A DNA stretch of 64,000 nt from Notolepis coatsorum (lineage: Eukaryota; Chordata; Actinopteri; Aulopiformes; Paralepididae): positions 89,480,985 through 89,544,984 of the forward strand of contig OZ020598.1 in the NCBI GenBank assembly GCA_963971535.1, read 5' to 3'. Made by a program: the position numbers and the translations under genes. Numbering within the stretch: the stretch's first letter is position 1; each line of letters begins with the position of its first letter. Shown here one piece after another: positions 1 to 10,135 of the stretch. The notes beneath the pieces were generated by a model that saw only the letters and a list, made by a program, of their open reading frames with translations, made no database searches and had not been told where the DNA came from.

Positions 1-340
1 ATGTGCTCCACGAGCAGTATTTGGAATGGCGATCAGATAATTGGATTATTTCTTTTGCATTACATCAGAGACAAGGTAAGAACACTATATATAAAATCTT
101 GCGTTGATCTGATATTTCTTTCTACCGCGATCGCGGCTGTCTGTGTGTGTGGCTGTGTGCCGTTGAGTGGGAGGAGGTGGCGGGGGAGGGCCGCGCTCCA
201 GGGCCCATTTCATTCTTGCATGAGGAAGGATAATAATGATAATCTAGCATTGATTTCAGGAAGATTCGATAATCAGGCGGAAAATGACAACGTGTTTAGT
301 GTATTCCACTAAAGGGCTATTATCGCGTCTTTTCCTGGGA
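1..340 (+). mobile_element. Probable fragment of a piggyBac-like element
   Basis: An open frame from position 1 reads ...IWNGDQIIGLFLLHY... and then meets a good splice donor (AAG|GTAAGA near 74-82). The same kind of peptide followed by a donor occurs inside the TTAA-flanked elements near 20540-20632 (plus strand) and 62520-62600 (minus strand). This suggests that the window opens inside another member of that group. No terminal repeat is visible, so the assignment rests only on this similarity. Confidence 0.3.
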
Positions 341-767
341 TTACCAAGAATCACAAAACGGTATAAAAGGGAAATGTACGGATGAAAAAACAATCCGTTT
401 TGTACATATTGACTGGAAGCAACTCACTGACAATCGACGGGCGTATTAGACCGATAGCTATAATATAAGCTATATTTTAAGCACTCGCAAATCTCGCAGT
501 CCCCCCATTGATTAAAGCGTTGGCGTACTAGCGCCCTCTGGCGCAGAATGAGTTAATGAAGTACCAGATAAAACAAATGGTTTCCCCCAGTATGTTACAG
601 GCCAGGCCAGTCAAACCAGGGCTCCAGAGTATTATTTATTTGTTCATGAACTTTAACATAGCGCTACTAAAGATGATAACCAGCGTGACATCATCTACAT
701 TTCTACTGATGTTCTTTCTGTACATACAGTGAGAGTAATACGATGGTGGTAAAGAATTAAATACCTG
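341..767. other. Unassigned AT-rich spacer
   Basis: I see no gene, terminal repeat or RNA motif here. The last seven bases (761-767, ATACCTG) are the left target-site copy of the adjacent SINE. Confidence 0.4.
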
Positions 768-1016
768 GGGAGCTCCAGTAGCTCACCGCGTACCTCGAGC
801 GCTATTTCGGCGCCGGGGACAACCGTGCTCGTCACGGATCTGGGGTAGCAAGTTCGATTCCCGGACAAAGCCGTAACTTTCTCAGAGTGTCTTCCCCCAA
901 TCTGTACCCCCATTCAACCTGTTTCTGTCGATCATTCTTGACCAGAGAAAAAGCGATAAACGCTAAAAAGAGCCAGCGGAATGGCCAAAGTTTAAAAAAA
1001 AAAAAAAAAAAAAAAA
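768..1016 (+). mobile_element. tRNA-derived SINE with poly(A) tail and TSD
   Basis: The head resembles a tRNA promoter: a box A-like stretch near 778-790 and a box B-like AGTTCGATTCCCG near 849-861. The body ends in a pure A run of about 23 bases (about 994-1016). ATACCTG occurs immediately before the head (761-767) and immediately after the tail (1017-1023), a short target-site duplication that fits LINE-mediated insertion. Length is about 250 bp. The family name is not recognised, and it differs from the 470-bp SINE family found four times elsewhere in the window. Confidence 0.6.
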
Positions 1017-1157
1017 ATACCTGCTGAATATTTTGTAGGATAGGACTTGGATAAAGGAGATGTTTGAGTGAGAGTCAAATGGGGGGAGAAATGGGGAGAT
1101 CATTAGTTACCTTGGGTGATGGTCCAGAGCGGGGCTGGTTCTTGCCAGAAAGATTAG

Positions 1158-1268
1158 GACCTCCTCCTCCTCCTCCTCCTCCTCCTCCTCCTCCTCCTCC
1201 TCCTCCTCCACCACCACCTCCACCTCCACCACCTCCACCTCCACCTCCACCACCTCCACCTCCACCTA
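1158..1268 (+). repeat. (CCT)n / (CCACCT)n microsatellite
   Basis: A compound pyrimidine-rich simple repeat. In one frame it gives a run of about 40 prolines, which is a by-product of the repeat and not a protein-coding signal. The complementary strand is purine-rich (GGA, GGT units). Confidence 0.9.
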
Positions 1269-2292
1269 AGACAAAGTAGGAATATTATAGTATAGTTTTA
1301 TTTTGCCCTCATGATAGTCATTAGGCTTAGGGTGTCTTCTCATTAGGAACGGGTGCTCCGCTCCTTCCTTGAGTGCAAACACCCCCCCCCTCCCTCCTCT
1401 GGTTTGCGTACACACTGCAGTCTTGGTTCGCTCCCAGCCAGGCACAATTGAGGAGAGCAACTCTCTATAGTCTATATATTTCTGAATGAACCAAAACAGT
1501 TACACAGGACATTGAGTTAGTTACACAGGCTGGATTTTGGATACTTTTCCTACACTAAAAACATTATGGCCATGCCGCGCGCCAACCACATAGATTACAG
1601 ACAGATAGACAAAACATATAACGAACAAAGTAAAAGATAATATGCGCATATATACTTGATCGCTATAGTCCCGCTGAACACAACTAGTCACAACATCGGG
1701 CTCCCTTGCTTTGGATGGGCTAACCGGCCACATTACTGTGCATGGGTAATAAACAACGGAGGGATCACTGGTTGGTTTTGGTCGATTATGCTGTCCACTG
1801 CATCAAATCACGGAAAAGATATTGAAGCCTGTGAAGTGCCACAGAACAACAGTGACCCTTTTGGAAATTGACATCCTGTTCTCTCTCTGTCCCTTGTATG
1901 ATATAATACATTAAGCATTATAAAGGCTTTTTGTATTCTTTTATAACCTGTATATTCTTTATACACTTTAAAACGAAACGTAATGTTATGTTACAGTTAA
2001 TATGCAGTCAGAAGGGAAACAGAAAACGTTTTTGATAATGCAGTCTCTGTTCGAACAAGTCAGAATGAAAAGAGCAGGGTGGCACATTTTAACCCTTGCC
2101 TGTCCTGCCTGCATAGAGGGCCGGGATCCGTGGCAGATACAGCTCTCTGTGACGGATGTCTGTCTTGTCAGAAGAGAGAGTTATCATAACACTTTAAAAA
2201 CTACATGTGTGATGTGTAAACATATAACCAATGATTAGTACAGGTATATATATATACTATATATAGGCTACTCATGCTAGAAGGATGTATTG
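1269..2292. other. Unassigned intergenic DNA
   Basis: No recognisable coding exon, element terminus or RNA gene. A short AT-dinucleotide tract lies near 2247-2265. Bases 2288-2292 (TATTG) may be the left target site of the LTR that follows. Confidence 0.4.
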
Positions 2293-2807
2293 TGTATCAC
2301 ACAGGGCAATTGGCTTCCATACTGGTGGGCCCCTTCTGGAATGTGCACACAACCTTGGGGCCTCAGCTCCAGCTAGAAACAGATAACAGAACTAGGGTTT
2401 TTCCCAAGAAAACGTGATCCGTTACTTCCCCGGTTGCTGTAGCAACTAGGAGGGGAGGAGAGTTAGTCCTTATGTGTTATTGGATGGTAGAAATTACATC
2501 ACTGTATTTGGACCAATAGCGAAGAGATCTGGGGCCCTTTATAAAGACCAACTCGCAGGCTCCCAGCAGAGATTTTACAGAGTTTTGAGATGGAGAGTTT
2601 TAGAGATGAGATGTTTTGTTTATAAAATCTTTTAAACTGTATTGGACATTTCCAATACAGTCTTTTTTTGTAACTTCCTTAAATAAAGATGACTTCTTAT
2701 AATTATCCATTGAGTTCTTGGACTGATTCCTGCCAGCAATGCCAGCAATACCAGCCGCGCCCTGCAATACTCCGAGGTGACTATATGTACTGGCAGCATG
2801 TACTACA
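2293..2807 (+). mobile_element. Probable solo LTR (retrovirus-like or Gypsy-like)
   Basis: The block has the order of signals expected in an LTR promoter: a CCAAT box near 2510, a TATA box (CTTTATAAAG) near 2537-2546, and an AATAAA poly(A) signal near 2682-2688. It can be delimited as TGTATCACAC...TACTACA, a TG...CA-type end pair. The flanks are TATTG (2288-2292) and GATTG (2808-2812), a possible 5-bp target duplication with one mismatch. No internal region or second LTR is seen, so it would be a solo LTR. The exact ends are inferred. Confidence 0.45.
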
Positions 2808-3449
2808 GATTGAATCAATTGCTGGTTAATGCTTTTCAGCTAAAGTTATATATTATATATATGCTATTGGCGGTGTTATTATAGTCAATAAGAGTTCTCC
2901 TAGACATACATTCGGTTTATTACAAACAAGAAGAGGTTAACAACTCTTCTATGCTTACATTTCATATCAACTGGATATAACTAAACCAGTGACTATGAAG
3001 TAAGCTTGATAGAAATAGTAATTGACTCGAGAACTTGGCGAGTTTAGCACCTTGCTGGGGGATATCGAGCGGCCACAGGCTTCTATCTCGAGTAGGTGAT
3101 TGAGATAGATAGAGACTGCCTGTAGCTCTTAACATGGGAATTGGAAATCATCTGATTAACGACAGGGTCATACTTGTCAGATAAAAACTTCCCGGTGATA
3201 AAACAAAATAGAGATTTCGCAACTTCTATCACTTGACCTAGTCAATGACGGAGGGGGTCGAAACGTGCATTCGCTATTTTTTCATCTTCTTCACTTTTAG
3301 CTCGACATTGTTGACTGATCTGTTGTACCCGTGCACGCACATTTTCTAATAACAGCATTATTAGACATGCCAATCCAACGAAAGACGTGCTGGTCGGCTC
3401 GTGCTGGAGAAAAAGCCGAATTGGATGTTGCGTCTTTTACGTGTTATTT
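2808..3449. other. Unassigned spacer
   Basis: No feature recognised. The sequence runs into the left arm of the long palindrome. Confidence 0.35.
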
Positions 3450-3743
3450 GTTATTCTAAGATGCTAATTCATCTGTAACCAATGCACGGATTTTGTCAAG
3501 GCAGGTAGCGTTATTTCGGGGAAATTGATATCTATAGTCTGGTGTAGTTTTCGTCCACGAAAAATGGAGGCTCTAATTATTATTATTCATAGACTCTAAC
3601 AATAATAATTATTACAGCCTCCATTTTTCATGGACGAAAACTACACCAGACTATAGATATCAATTTTCCCGAAATAACGCTACCTGCCTCGACAAAATCC
3701 GTGCATTGGTTATCCAGATACATGAATTATCATCTCAGAATAA
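3450..3743. repeat. Long near-perfect palindrome (foldback element)
   Basis: Two arms of about 110-135 bp are reverse complements of each other around a short AT-rich centre near 3585-3610. The inner parts (about 3481-3585 and 3610-3713) are almost identical, and the outer parts carry small indels. Such a structure is typical of a foldback-type MITE, or of two copies joined head to head. A transcript would form a long hairpin. No clear target duplication was found. Confidence 0.8.
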
Positions 3744-3976
3744 GTGGCTTTGTAGCGTTTTTAGCTTATCTTGTGTCAAACTCATTTTCACAGAGGGCCA
3801 CATCAGCATTATGGTTGCTCTCAAAGACCGTATAAATGTTAATGTAATGTAAAATAAATGCTACTCATTTACATATTGTTAAACATGTTGTTTCTGTATT
3901 TATTACTTATTCAAGTTATACATATTGCATATGCATTTGCATAGATGTAAAAATATATGTTAGCTTATGTTATTTT

Positions 3977-4851
3977 TAGGGATGCACCGGAATTTCGGCA
4001 CCGAAAGTTTTCGGCCGAAAATGGCAAAAAAAAATGGCCTTTCGGCTTTCGGCCGAAAGAGTTTTTTCACCAAAAATATATCACCGAAACAGAAACAACC
4101 TTGCGTGTTGTTGTGATGATGTTGCACTGTCGGGAGTCGCGCTGCCCCTATGTAAACTCTGCGCGCAACGCGTCCCAACAAATGCGTCCCCAACATGCTT
4201 CCATATCCTCATTCACTATTATGCCCGTCGCGGTAGGAGTGATCGCGATAGGAGTGATCTAATATGCATATCATTCGCGTGTTGTTGTGATGATGTCGCG
4301 CTGTCGGGAGTCGCGCCGCCTCCATGTAAACTCTGCGCGCAACGCGTCCAACAAATGCGTCTTCAACATGCCTTTACATCCCCATTCACCATATGCCCGT
4401 CGCGGTTAATCACTGAGTGATCTAATATGCATATTATTCAGAGCGAGGGGGGGGGGGGGGGGTGGGGGGGGGGATTGTGTTTCTCACATTGACGTCTGTC
4501 TGTCGCGCGTCTACTGTGCCGAGTCAAGCGAGCACATTCAGCTGGGGACTAGAAAGGTGCGCTCAGTAGAGCACAGATGTCCGCTGCGGCAGCCAGAGAA
4601 AAGATGGAATTAATGTACTGTATGCATTCAGAAGTGCTGAATAAATGTTTTATGGACCCATAATAGTGATTATTTATTATTTAAGTAAAGTTTTGCCATA
4701 ATCATATATTTTTCCATAATCATAATGTTCCACAACATTGGTAAAAAAAAATCTATTCTATGAATCATTTTCGGCCTTTCGGCTTTCGGCCAACTGTTTT
4801 CTATTTTCGGTATTTGTTTCGGCCAATAATTTCCCGTTCGGTGCATCCCTA
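3977..4851. mobile_element. Non-autonomous hAT element with 8-bp TSD
   Basis: The ends are TAGGGATGCACCG... and ...CGGTGCATCCCTA, in inverted orientation. They are flanked on both sides by exactly GTTATTTT (3969-3976 and 4852-4859), the 8-bp target duplication expected of hAT transposases. Subterminal regions carry many copies of a TTTCGGC-type motif in both orientations (3990-4060 and 4765-4840), probably transposase-binding repeats. No transposase frame is present. The interior holds a tandem duplication and a G-rich run at 4446-4474. Confidence 0.9.
4103..4439. repeat. Two-unit tandem duplication inside the hAT element
   Basis: A unit of about 174 bp starting at 4103 is repeated from 4277. 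Both begin GCGTGTTGTTGTGATGATG and end in ...CTAATATGCATATNATTC. The copies differ by scattered substitutions and small indels, so the duplication is not very recent. Confidence 0.85.
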
Positions 4852-5131
4852 GTTATTTTAACAAATAATTTTAGTTGATCAGAACCCCATATTACTCCAT
4901 TAATCAATGATCAAACCATTCAAGTAAATAACAAAGAAGAAGATCATCAAATACAACCTATGACATTAAGTTTGTTCAAAACCTTTTTGTCACAGTCAAG
5001 AGGGGCAGAACTAACAACTGAGCTGCAAAAAACACGTGGGACAGATGTAGCAGATGTTACAAAAACAAATGGCTGCACACAACCTTGCAGAGGCCATACA
5101 TCCAACTAATGGAAGATCGTTTAATTAACTT

Positions 5132-5272
5132 TAATTAACAGATTGCAGAATGGGTACAGTACAGTACAGCTCAATACACACAATTGTTAAGGGGATGCAG
5201 ACCAGAGAAAGACTTCCGACTCGTTTACATCAGGGTCCCCCATTTTCAATTCGTAATGAAATTGCTATTATG
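5132..5272 (-). mobile_element. LINE 3' end, (TCAA)n-tailed family
   Basis: Read on the minus strand, this ends with the block shared by many places in the window: an ATTGAAAATGGGGGACCC-type start, then GGTCTGCATCCCC, then CCCATTCTGCAATCTGTTAA. The block matches the 3'UTR that follows the LINE ORF2 C-terminus at 46250-47031. It is a severely 5'-truncated insertion without coding sequence. The (TCAA)n tail is decayed here. Confidence 0.7.
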
Positions 5273-5623
5273 TGTCTGCATGAACACACAACTGTAACTG
5301 TACTCAAAAATAACAAAATAAGGGTTGTCTCAGTTCACAACTATATTGGTCAAGTTTTGGGTGGGACTTGTTTGCGTCCCTACAGCTTCTTATTAAATTG
5401 AGCGAGATGCTCGGTTATGTCACACAGCCAGTTTGCATCTGACAGTTCAGACAATATTTCTTCAACCCTTTACCTATTCCGCCTGGATCTTTTTTGTATT
5501 TTGGGCTGTAAAATTGTCAAAGAATGTCTGAGGAGTAAGTGCTTTTGGCTTTTTTCCTTTGTTACTTCATCAATACCTCAGATGTTCAACATACATGTAT
5601 GTGTAAGAATGCATAATAACTAA
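5273..5623. other. Unassigned spacer between repeats
   Basis: No recognisable exon or terminus. Confidence 0.3.
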
Positions 5624-5712
5624 GGCTGTCAAAGTTAAAGCTTTATTAACGCATTAACCCCACAATTATTTTAACACCGATATTTTTTAACCCAAGATTA
5701 ATGTTTAAAAAA
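5624..5712 (+). mobile_element. Terminal fragment of GCTGTCAA-type DNA element
   Basis: The stretch beginning GGCTGTCAAAGTTAA followed by TTAACGC-rich sequence matches the inverted end of the element inserted at 47975-48632, whose right end reads GCGTTAACTTTGACAGCC. Only one end is seen here. The sequence to about 6290 may belong to one or two other decayed DNA elements, including a stretch near 6265-6290 ending AGTGTGAAAGCCCCC that looks like another terminus. Confidence 0.45.
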
Positions 5713-6488
5713 ATAATAATAATAAAAAAATTACCAGAGCTCTTGGGGGCCACATCAAATGACGTGAGTTTGACACCTATGTTTTACAGCTTACGTTTTG
5801 GGCAATTATTAGAGGCTCCATTTTTTTGTGGCAGTCTATAGAAATAAATGCATTCGAACAAGAAACCAATGTATAGACATAGCAATGGCAAAAAAATTGC
5901 CAGGCCTAATGCGAGCCAAGGAAGTCTTGGGCTTGTAACGTGGCTTCATCTCAAAGTTTTCATCCACTGAGCCGTGAGGCTTGTTTGGTTGAGGTCTGAA
6001 CTCGCCAAATTGCCCATAAATATAGTTTTTGTGGGTATTGTCCAGTTGTTGCTGTATGTTTTTATCTGCCAAAATTCAAGCAAGCATGAAAGCATTATGC
6101 TTGCACACCACGGCCCCGCTCCGTCGTCTGGGAAAATGGCGCGCACCCGAGACCACTTATTCCAGCAGTCCAGGTTTGGAGCGAATCAGCGTCCCCGGTG
6201 ACGGGGGGAGCCTTCTCTCATCACACTATTTTGGTGCGATCGTGCTCTGATTCAACCCCGAATGGCTAGTGTGAAAGCCCCCTTAATTTATATTTTCACA
6301 GGACATGGCAAATACAAAACTCAAGTGTCACTTGTCTGAGTTAAAAGAAGAAATCCACAAGTTTAATTCACATCTGTGAAACCTGGCAATTACTTAATAA
6401 ACTTATATTTGTTTTTCACTCAAAACCCATTTTTTAAATAAAACTTTATTTAATCACTTGAAATTAAAAGGGCAAGTTCATAATTCTG

Positions 6489-6569
6489 GTACAAGCCCTG
6501 AAATAAATGCTGAAACCTACTCCACAGTGCACCCAAAGTAGGTTTCAGCATTTATTTCAGGGCTTGTAC
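6489..6569. repeat. Perfect 33-bp inverted repeat (hairpin)
   Basis: The arms at 6489-6521 and 6537-6569 are exact reverse complements separated by 15 bases. The arm begins GTACAAGCCCTGAAATAAAT. It could be the collapsed ends of a MITE or the stem of a small hairpin RNA. The sequence alone does not decide. Confidence 0.85.
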
Positions 6570-7188
6570 AGACTGGAACGTGGCCCCATTGACGCATTGG
6601 TTTTGTGGCCAACTACTAGGAACTGTGAGTATCAACTAAGCATAACAAACAGCATGGATTGTGGCTAGAAAAGTCTCTACCGATCGGCAACATCATTGGT
6701 AAGTGGGAAATAGAGCTGGGGTTAGAAAATCCTGAATTTACCAATGAGAATCTCATATTCCCAATAGGCAGGTGGAGACGTAGGCAACAGTGCAAGAAAT
6801 GTTTAAATAGGGCCTGGGTTAAAAAAAATATTAATAAATAAGGAGCATTGTTTAACACTTTGGTGCCGGGAAACGTCTTTAGACGTCATTCCCGGCCATG
6901 CTCAAGTTGCCGGAGGACGCTTTACGTCGTCCTTATATCAATATTTCAAAAATCTGCGATCGGATTCATATGTCCCCTCCGCTGGCCTGAGATCCACCAG
7001 CAGGACCCACTGAGCTCTCTGGCGGTTCAGGAGCGCCATCTGGTGGCCGATCGGCGCAATCGCTTAACAGGATGTGCCATAGAGGTTGTGCTAGACGTCC
7101 GTAGTACTTCCGGGCACTCGCTATAGGTCCCGGGACTCTGGCTCGTCACGCTACACAGTGATCGATTGCCAATAACTCGATAAACAAC

Positions 7189-7416
7189 ATGATTTGGACG
7201 TATATACCATTATACAAGCTGGAGATGGACCGGGTAAATTTACATCCCATAATGATAAGACTTCTACTCTACGATGATCGCCCAACGGCGCGCGGAGACT
7301 GGGGTGAGTTTCAGCGTGTAACGTTACCGTCTTCGATACTAACTGCTATTATCAACATTTGACCCACATTAGATGATTGGTATAACGCTGCCCATGGAAT
7401 TATAAACACCCCCTAG
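7189..7416 (+). pseudogene. Possible small spliced ORF in piggyBac-like element, early stop
   Basis: Exon A (7189-7303, 115 nt) starts ATGATTTGG and ends ...GACTGGG before GTGAGT. The intron (7304-7372, 69 nt) contains a perfect TACTAAC branch-like box and ends CACATTAG. Exon B starts at 7373. Splicing joins in phase 1 and keeps an open frame until a TAG at 7414-7416. In the other two copies the aligned codon is sense and the frame ends 11-12 codons later. No similarity to a known protein was recognised. It may be a relic of a 5' transposase exon or a fortuitous frame. Confidence 0.35.
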
Positions 7417-8488
7417 CCCATCCGGTCAACATCAGATGACGTGTAGTAACTTATAGAAGTACGTCTAGTTGGAATTTTTTATATCGCGCTGATTGCCATA
7501 AAACTGTATTGCATCATCAATATAATGCATTTGGGGCTATAGATCATGTTCTGGAGAAATCTGCAGAAAGAGATGAAAACATACTTATACATTAGACCAG
7601 GGGTGGCCAACCCGCGGCTCGCGAGCCGCATGCGGCTCTTTGCCCGTCAATGTGCGGCTCTTCCATCCATAAAAAAAAATAAAAAAAAATAAAAAAAATA
7701 TATATATTTTTTTTTTTTTTTTACTTTTTTTTTTTTTTACTTTTTTTTTTTTATTTCACTCATTCCATAAGGACGTAGAATAAACATTTACAATTTTTTT
7801 TAAATGGTCCATTTGCATGTTCTTAGTATCTGAATCTAGGGACATATATGGATCAGTGTCAGAAATAGTGTGTCTGTTACTAGGCTTGAGAGTAAATTGT
7901 AATGAACCAAAGGAGAATATCAATTCTATTTAAAAAAAAAATTATCTTTGACTGTAAATAACACCATGCTAAAATTGACCAGACCTGAAAAATCTAAGCA
8001 AATGAATAAAGGGAAGATGATTAAACAGAAGGTTTTGTAGATACAGTACTGAATTCTGCCATCTTTTTTATAATGTAAATTTCTCCACCATTCTTCATCA
8101 TATTGCAACACCGTTTTTTGCAAGACGTTCACAGAAAGGTAGAGAAACTAACTGCGTTCTGTTTTATGGCAATAACGTTCAGGTTTGTGGGAGATAATCC
8201 CAAAAAATAAGAGAAATTAAAAAGTAAATCCAGAAGTCAGATGATTGACAGGGGCTGGTGTGAGCTGGGTAGGGTAGTTTTTCGAAATTTGAAAGCCCTG
8301 AGTCTCTTCCTTCAAAAGACTACACTCACTTTTGGCTGTGCCACTTTCCTGTCAATATGCGCCGGTTTCCGACTCAATGCCCTGAGATTTCTATAATCTT
8401 ATATTTCACTAATAACAGTTAAAATAATTGGTAAACAAACATAATGCTGAAAATATACACTTTTACTGTATATCTCGGGCTTAAGAGG

Positions 8489-9204
8489 TTAACCCTGTGA
8501 GGCCCAAATTAAAAAGAAATTAGCAACTTCAGAGGCCAGAGGGTGGGACATATAAACACATTTACTATCAAATAGCATTGTGAGGCTGAACAACAGGACC
8601 AATTGACTATACATGTGCTTAAAGGGGAACTATCTTATAAATGGCTTTTTTCAGTGTTTACCATTGTTTCTTAGCTATGTGGACTTATATTAATGGGATA
8701 TATGTCTCTAATTCTCATATTGGCGAATTCTTCCAATTCTCCTCTCACAATATTCACCCTCACTGAACTGAGTCATCTGAAAATGTGCATATCTGTGATG
8801 TCAGAGATTTCTCAGCTGCATAATAATGTGGCAGTTGATGTGGCAGTTGGCACCAGGCCACACAGTGGTTGGAGCCCAGCCTCAAAACGGCTTAAGATCT
8901 TGAGGTAAAAAAATGCGGTTTTTAGTACTTGATTAGAAATACAAAACAATGCATTTTTTTAAAAAAAAACCTAGGTGTTCCATAGACTCACAGGAATTGT
9001 GTAAAAGTGCCCAAATAGTGAAAGAAATAGTAAAATAGTTCCCCTTTAAACATTTTTAAATAAACATTATTTTTTTAAATGGCTAAAAGTGATTTTGTAA
9101 TTTTGCAACCGTGGGTCTCACAGGGTACTTTTAACCCTGTGAGGCCCAAATAGAAAAGACATTAGCAACTTCAGAGGCCAGAGGGTGAGACCTATAAACA
9201 CATG
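8489..9204. repeat. Direct repeats bounding a TTAACCCTGTGAGGCCC unit
   Basis: TTAACCCTGTGAGGCCCAAA and the following 50 or so bases occur at 8489-8563 and again at 9131-9204. Between them, GGGTCTCACAGGG at 9113-9125 is the inverted partner of the first end. The arrangement suggests a TTAA-type element at about 8493-9125 followed directly by a truncated second copy. Confidence 0.55.
8619..9049. mobile_element. TTAA-flanked MITE (AGGGGAACTAT ends)
   Basis: TTAA at 8619-8622 and 9046-9049 flanks the inverted ends AGGGGAACTAT and ATAGTTCCCCT. Length is 431 bp and no coding capacity is seen. A partial relative of its right half is present at about 53359-53470 (shared ATAGACTCA...GTAAA.TTGCCCAAATAGTG). 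Confidence 0.75.
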
Positions 9205-9744
9205 AAGGGTGCCGTGACTGAAAAAAAAGGTTGAGAAACGCTGGTATATGGTGTGGCTCTTTGTGGTACCACAGTCATTTTTTTGTGGCTCTTAGTCTCT
9301 GACTGGTTGGCCACCCCTGCATTAGACCATACTTTACTATGAATATGTGAATGAAAAAGTTTAACGTTGCTACACAATGAACAATACATATAGGACTTTG
9401 AATGGGCCCTAATAATGGCAATGTAGCAATAGAATTTAAAAAGTTATAGCCATGCAAAGAAGGGGTACTTCTCCATAGACAAATAGAGCCGGCAACCTAT
9501 GGTATATCATGAATTTAACCCAAGGCAACCAAAGTGTTAAGGAAAGTCTCCCTTACAACATGTCCATGCCAATGTGGGAAACTTGGTTGATGTTGATACT
9601 AGTGATGCACCGATATGAAAATTTGCGGCAAAACACAATCGGCCGATACCGAAAATGTTTGGCAAAAAATATATATATATTTAAATTAAATTAAAAAAAT
9701 TGAAACTACTGTATATTTGTATGTCTCTAAATGTTTTGATGAAT

Positions 9745-9880
9745 TGAAAATAGAGGAGCCTTATGTAAAAAAGCCAAAAGTATTTTTCTGGTCTTCATCC
9801 TCCAGTCTTAGCACTGTTGTAATGAGCTGTACTGTATTGTACCCATTCTGCAATCCGTTAATAAAGTTTGTTATCAATCA
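9745..9880 (+). mobile_element. LINE 3' end, (TCAA)n-tailed family
   Basis: Diverged 3'UTR ending GTACCCATTCTGCAATCCGT, then AATAAAG and a short TCAATCA tail. With the following 35 bp it forms an inverted pair with 12350-12438, so the two are palindromic partners about 2.5 kb apart. Confidence 0.6.
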
Positions 9881-10079
9881 GACAAATGTATAGCAAAGCT
9901 TTTATTATAACCATATAACAAAATCATATTGTTTATGAAAATGTTTTAGCCCTATGCTTGACTATTATTTTAGGCATGGAAACAAATAAAATAATAATAA
10001 AATGAATAAATAAAATATTAAATAAATTAGGCTACACGTCTCTTTTTGTGTTACAAATTGTGCTCACTGATATTACATT

Positions 10080-10135
10080 TTAACATTTTACATTTAGTCA
10101 TTTAGCTGACGCTTTTATCCAAAGCGACTTACAAG
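10080..10135 (-). mobile_element. L2-like LINE 3' tail fragment
   Basis: On the minus strand this reads TTGTAAGTCGCTTTGGATAA, then AAGCGTCAGCTAAATGAC and TAAATGTAAAATG. This is the 3' terminal block found after the reverse transcriptase at 55857-57055 and again at 53965-54020. The AAATGTAAATG repeats are of the TGTAA type I associate with eel UnaL2-like L2 elements. Confidence 0.65.

Larger units (their letters stand above)
7598..9319. mobile_element. hAT element inside the piggyBac-like element
   Basis: The ends CAGGGGTGGCCAACC and GGTTGGCCACCCCTG are inverted repeats, flanked by the exact 8-bp duplication CATTAGAC (7590-7597, 9320-9327). The subterminal part repeats GCGGCTC/GTGGCTC motifs. 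No transposase frame was found. A TTAA-flanked MITE and a direct-repeat pair lie within it. Confidence 0.9.
6852..9540 (+). mobile_element. piggyBac-like element (TTAA-flanked), with nested insertions
   Basis: It is bounded by TTAA at 6852-6855 and 9537-9540. The inverted ends are ACACTTTGGTGCC... and ...GGCAACCAAAGTGT. The interior shares about 100 bp near the right end, plus a two-exon open frame (7189-7303, 7373-7416), with the copies at 15960-16919 and 22866-23841. The excess length over those copies (about 960-976 bp) is explained by a hAT element at 7598-9319. No piggyBac transposase is recognisable. The orientation given is that of the small spliced frame. Confidence 0.85.

Noticed and set aside
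1064-1279. 71-residue frame with a run of about 40 prolines
   Set aside because: It is the translation of a CCT/CCACCT microsatellite, with no splice sites or flanking protein-like sequence.
5836-6072. Minus-strand frame MADKNIQQQLDNTHKNYIYG...
   Set aside because: It looks somewhat protein-like but lies among decayed DNA-element ends. No family or splice context supports a gene.
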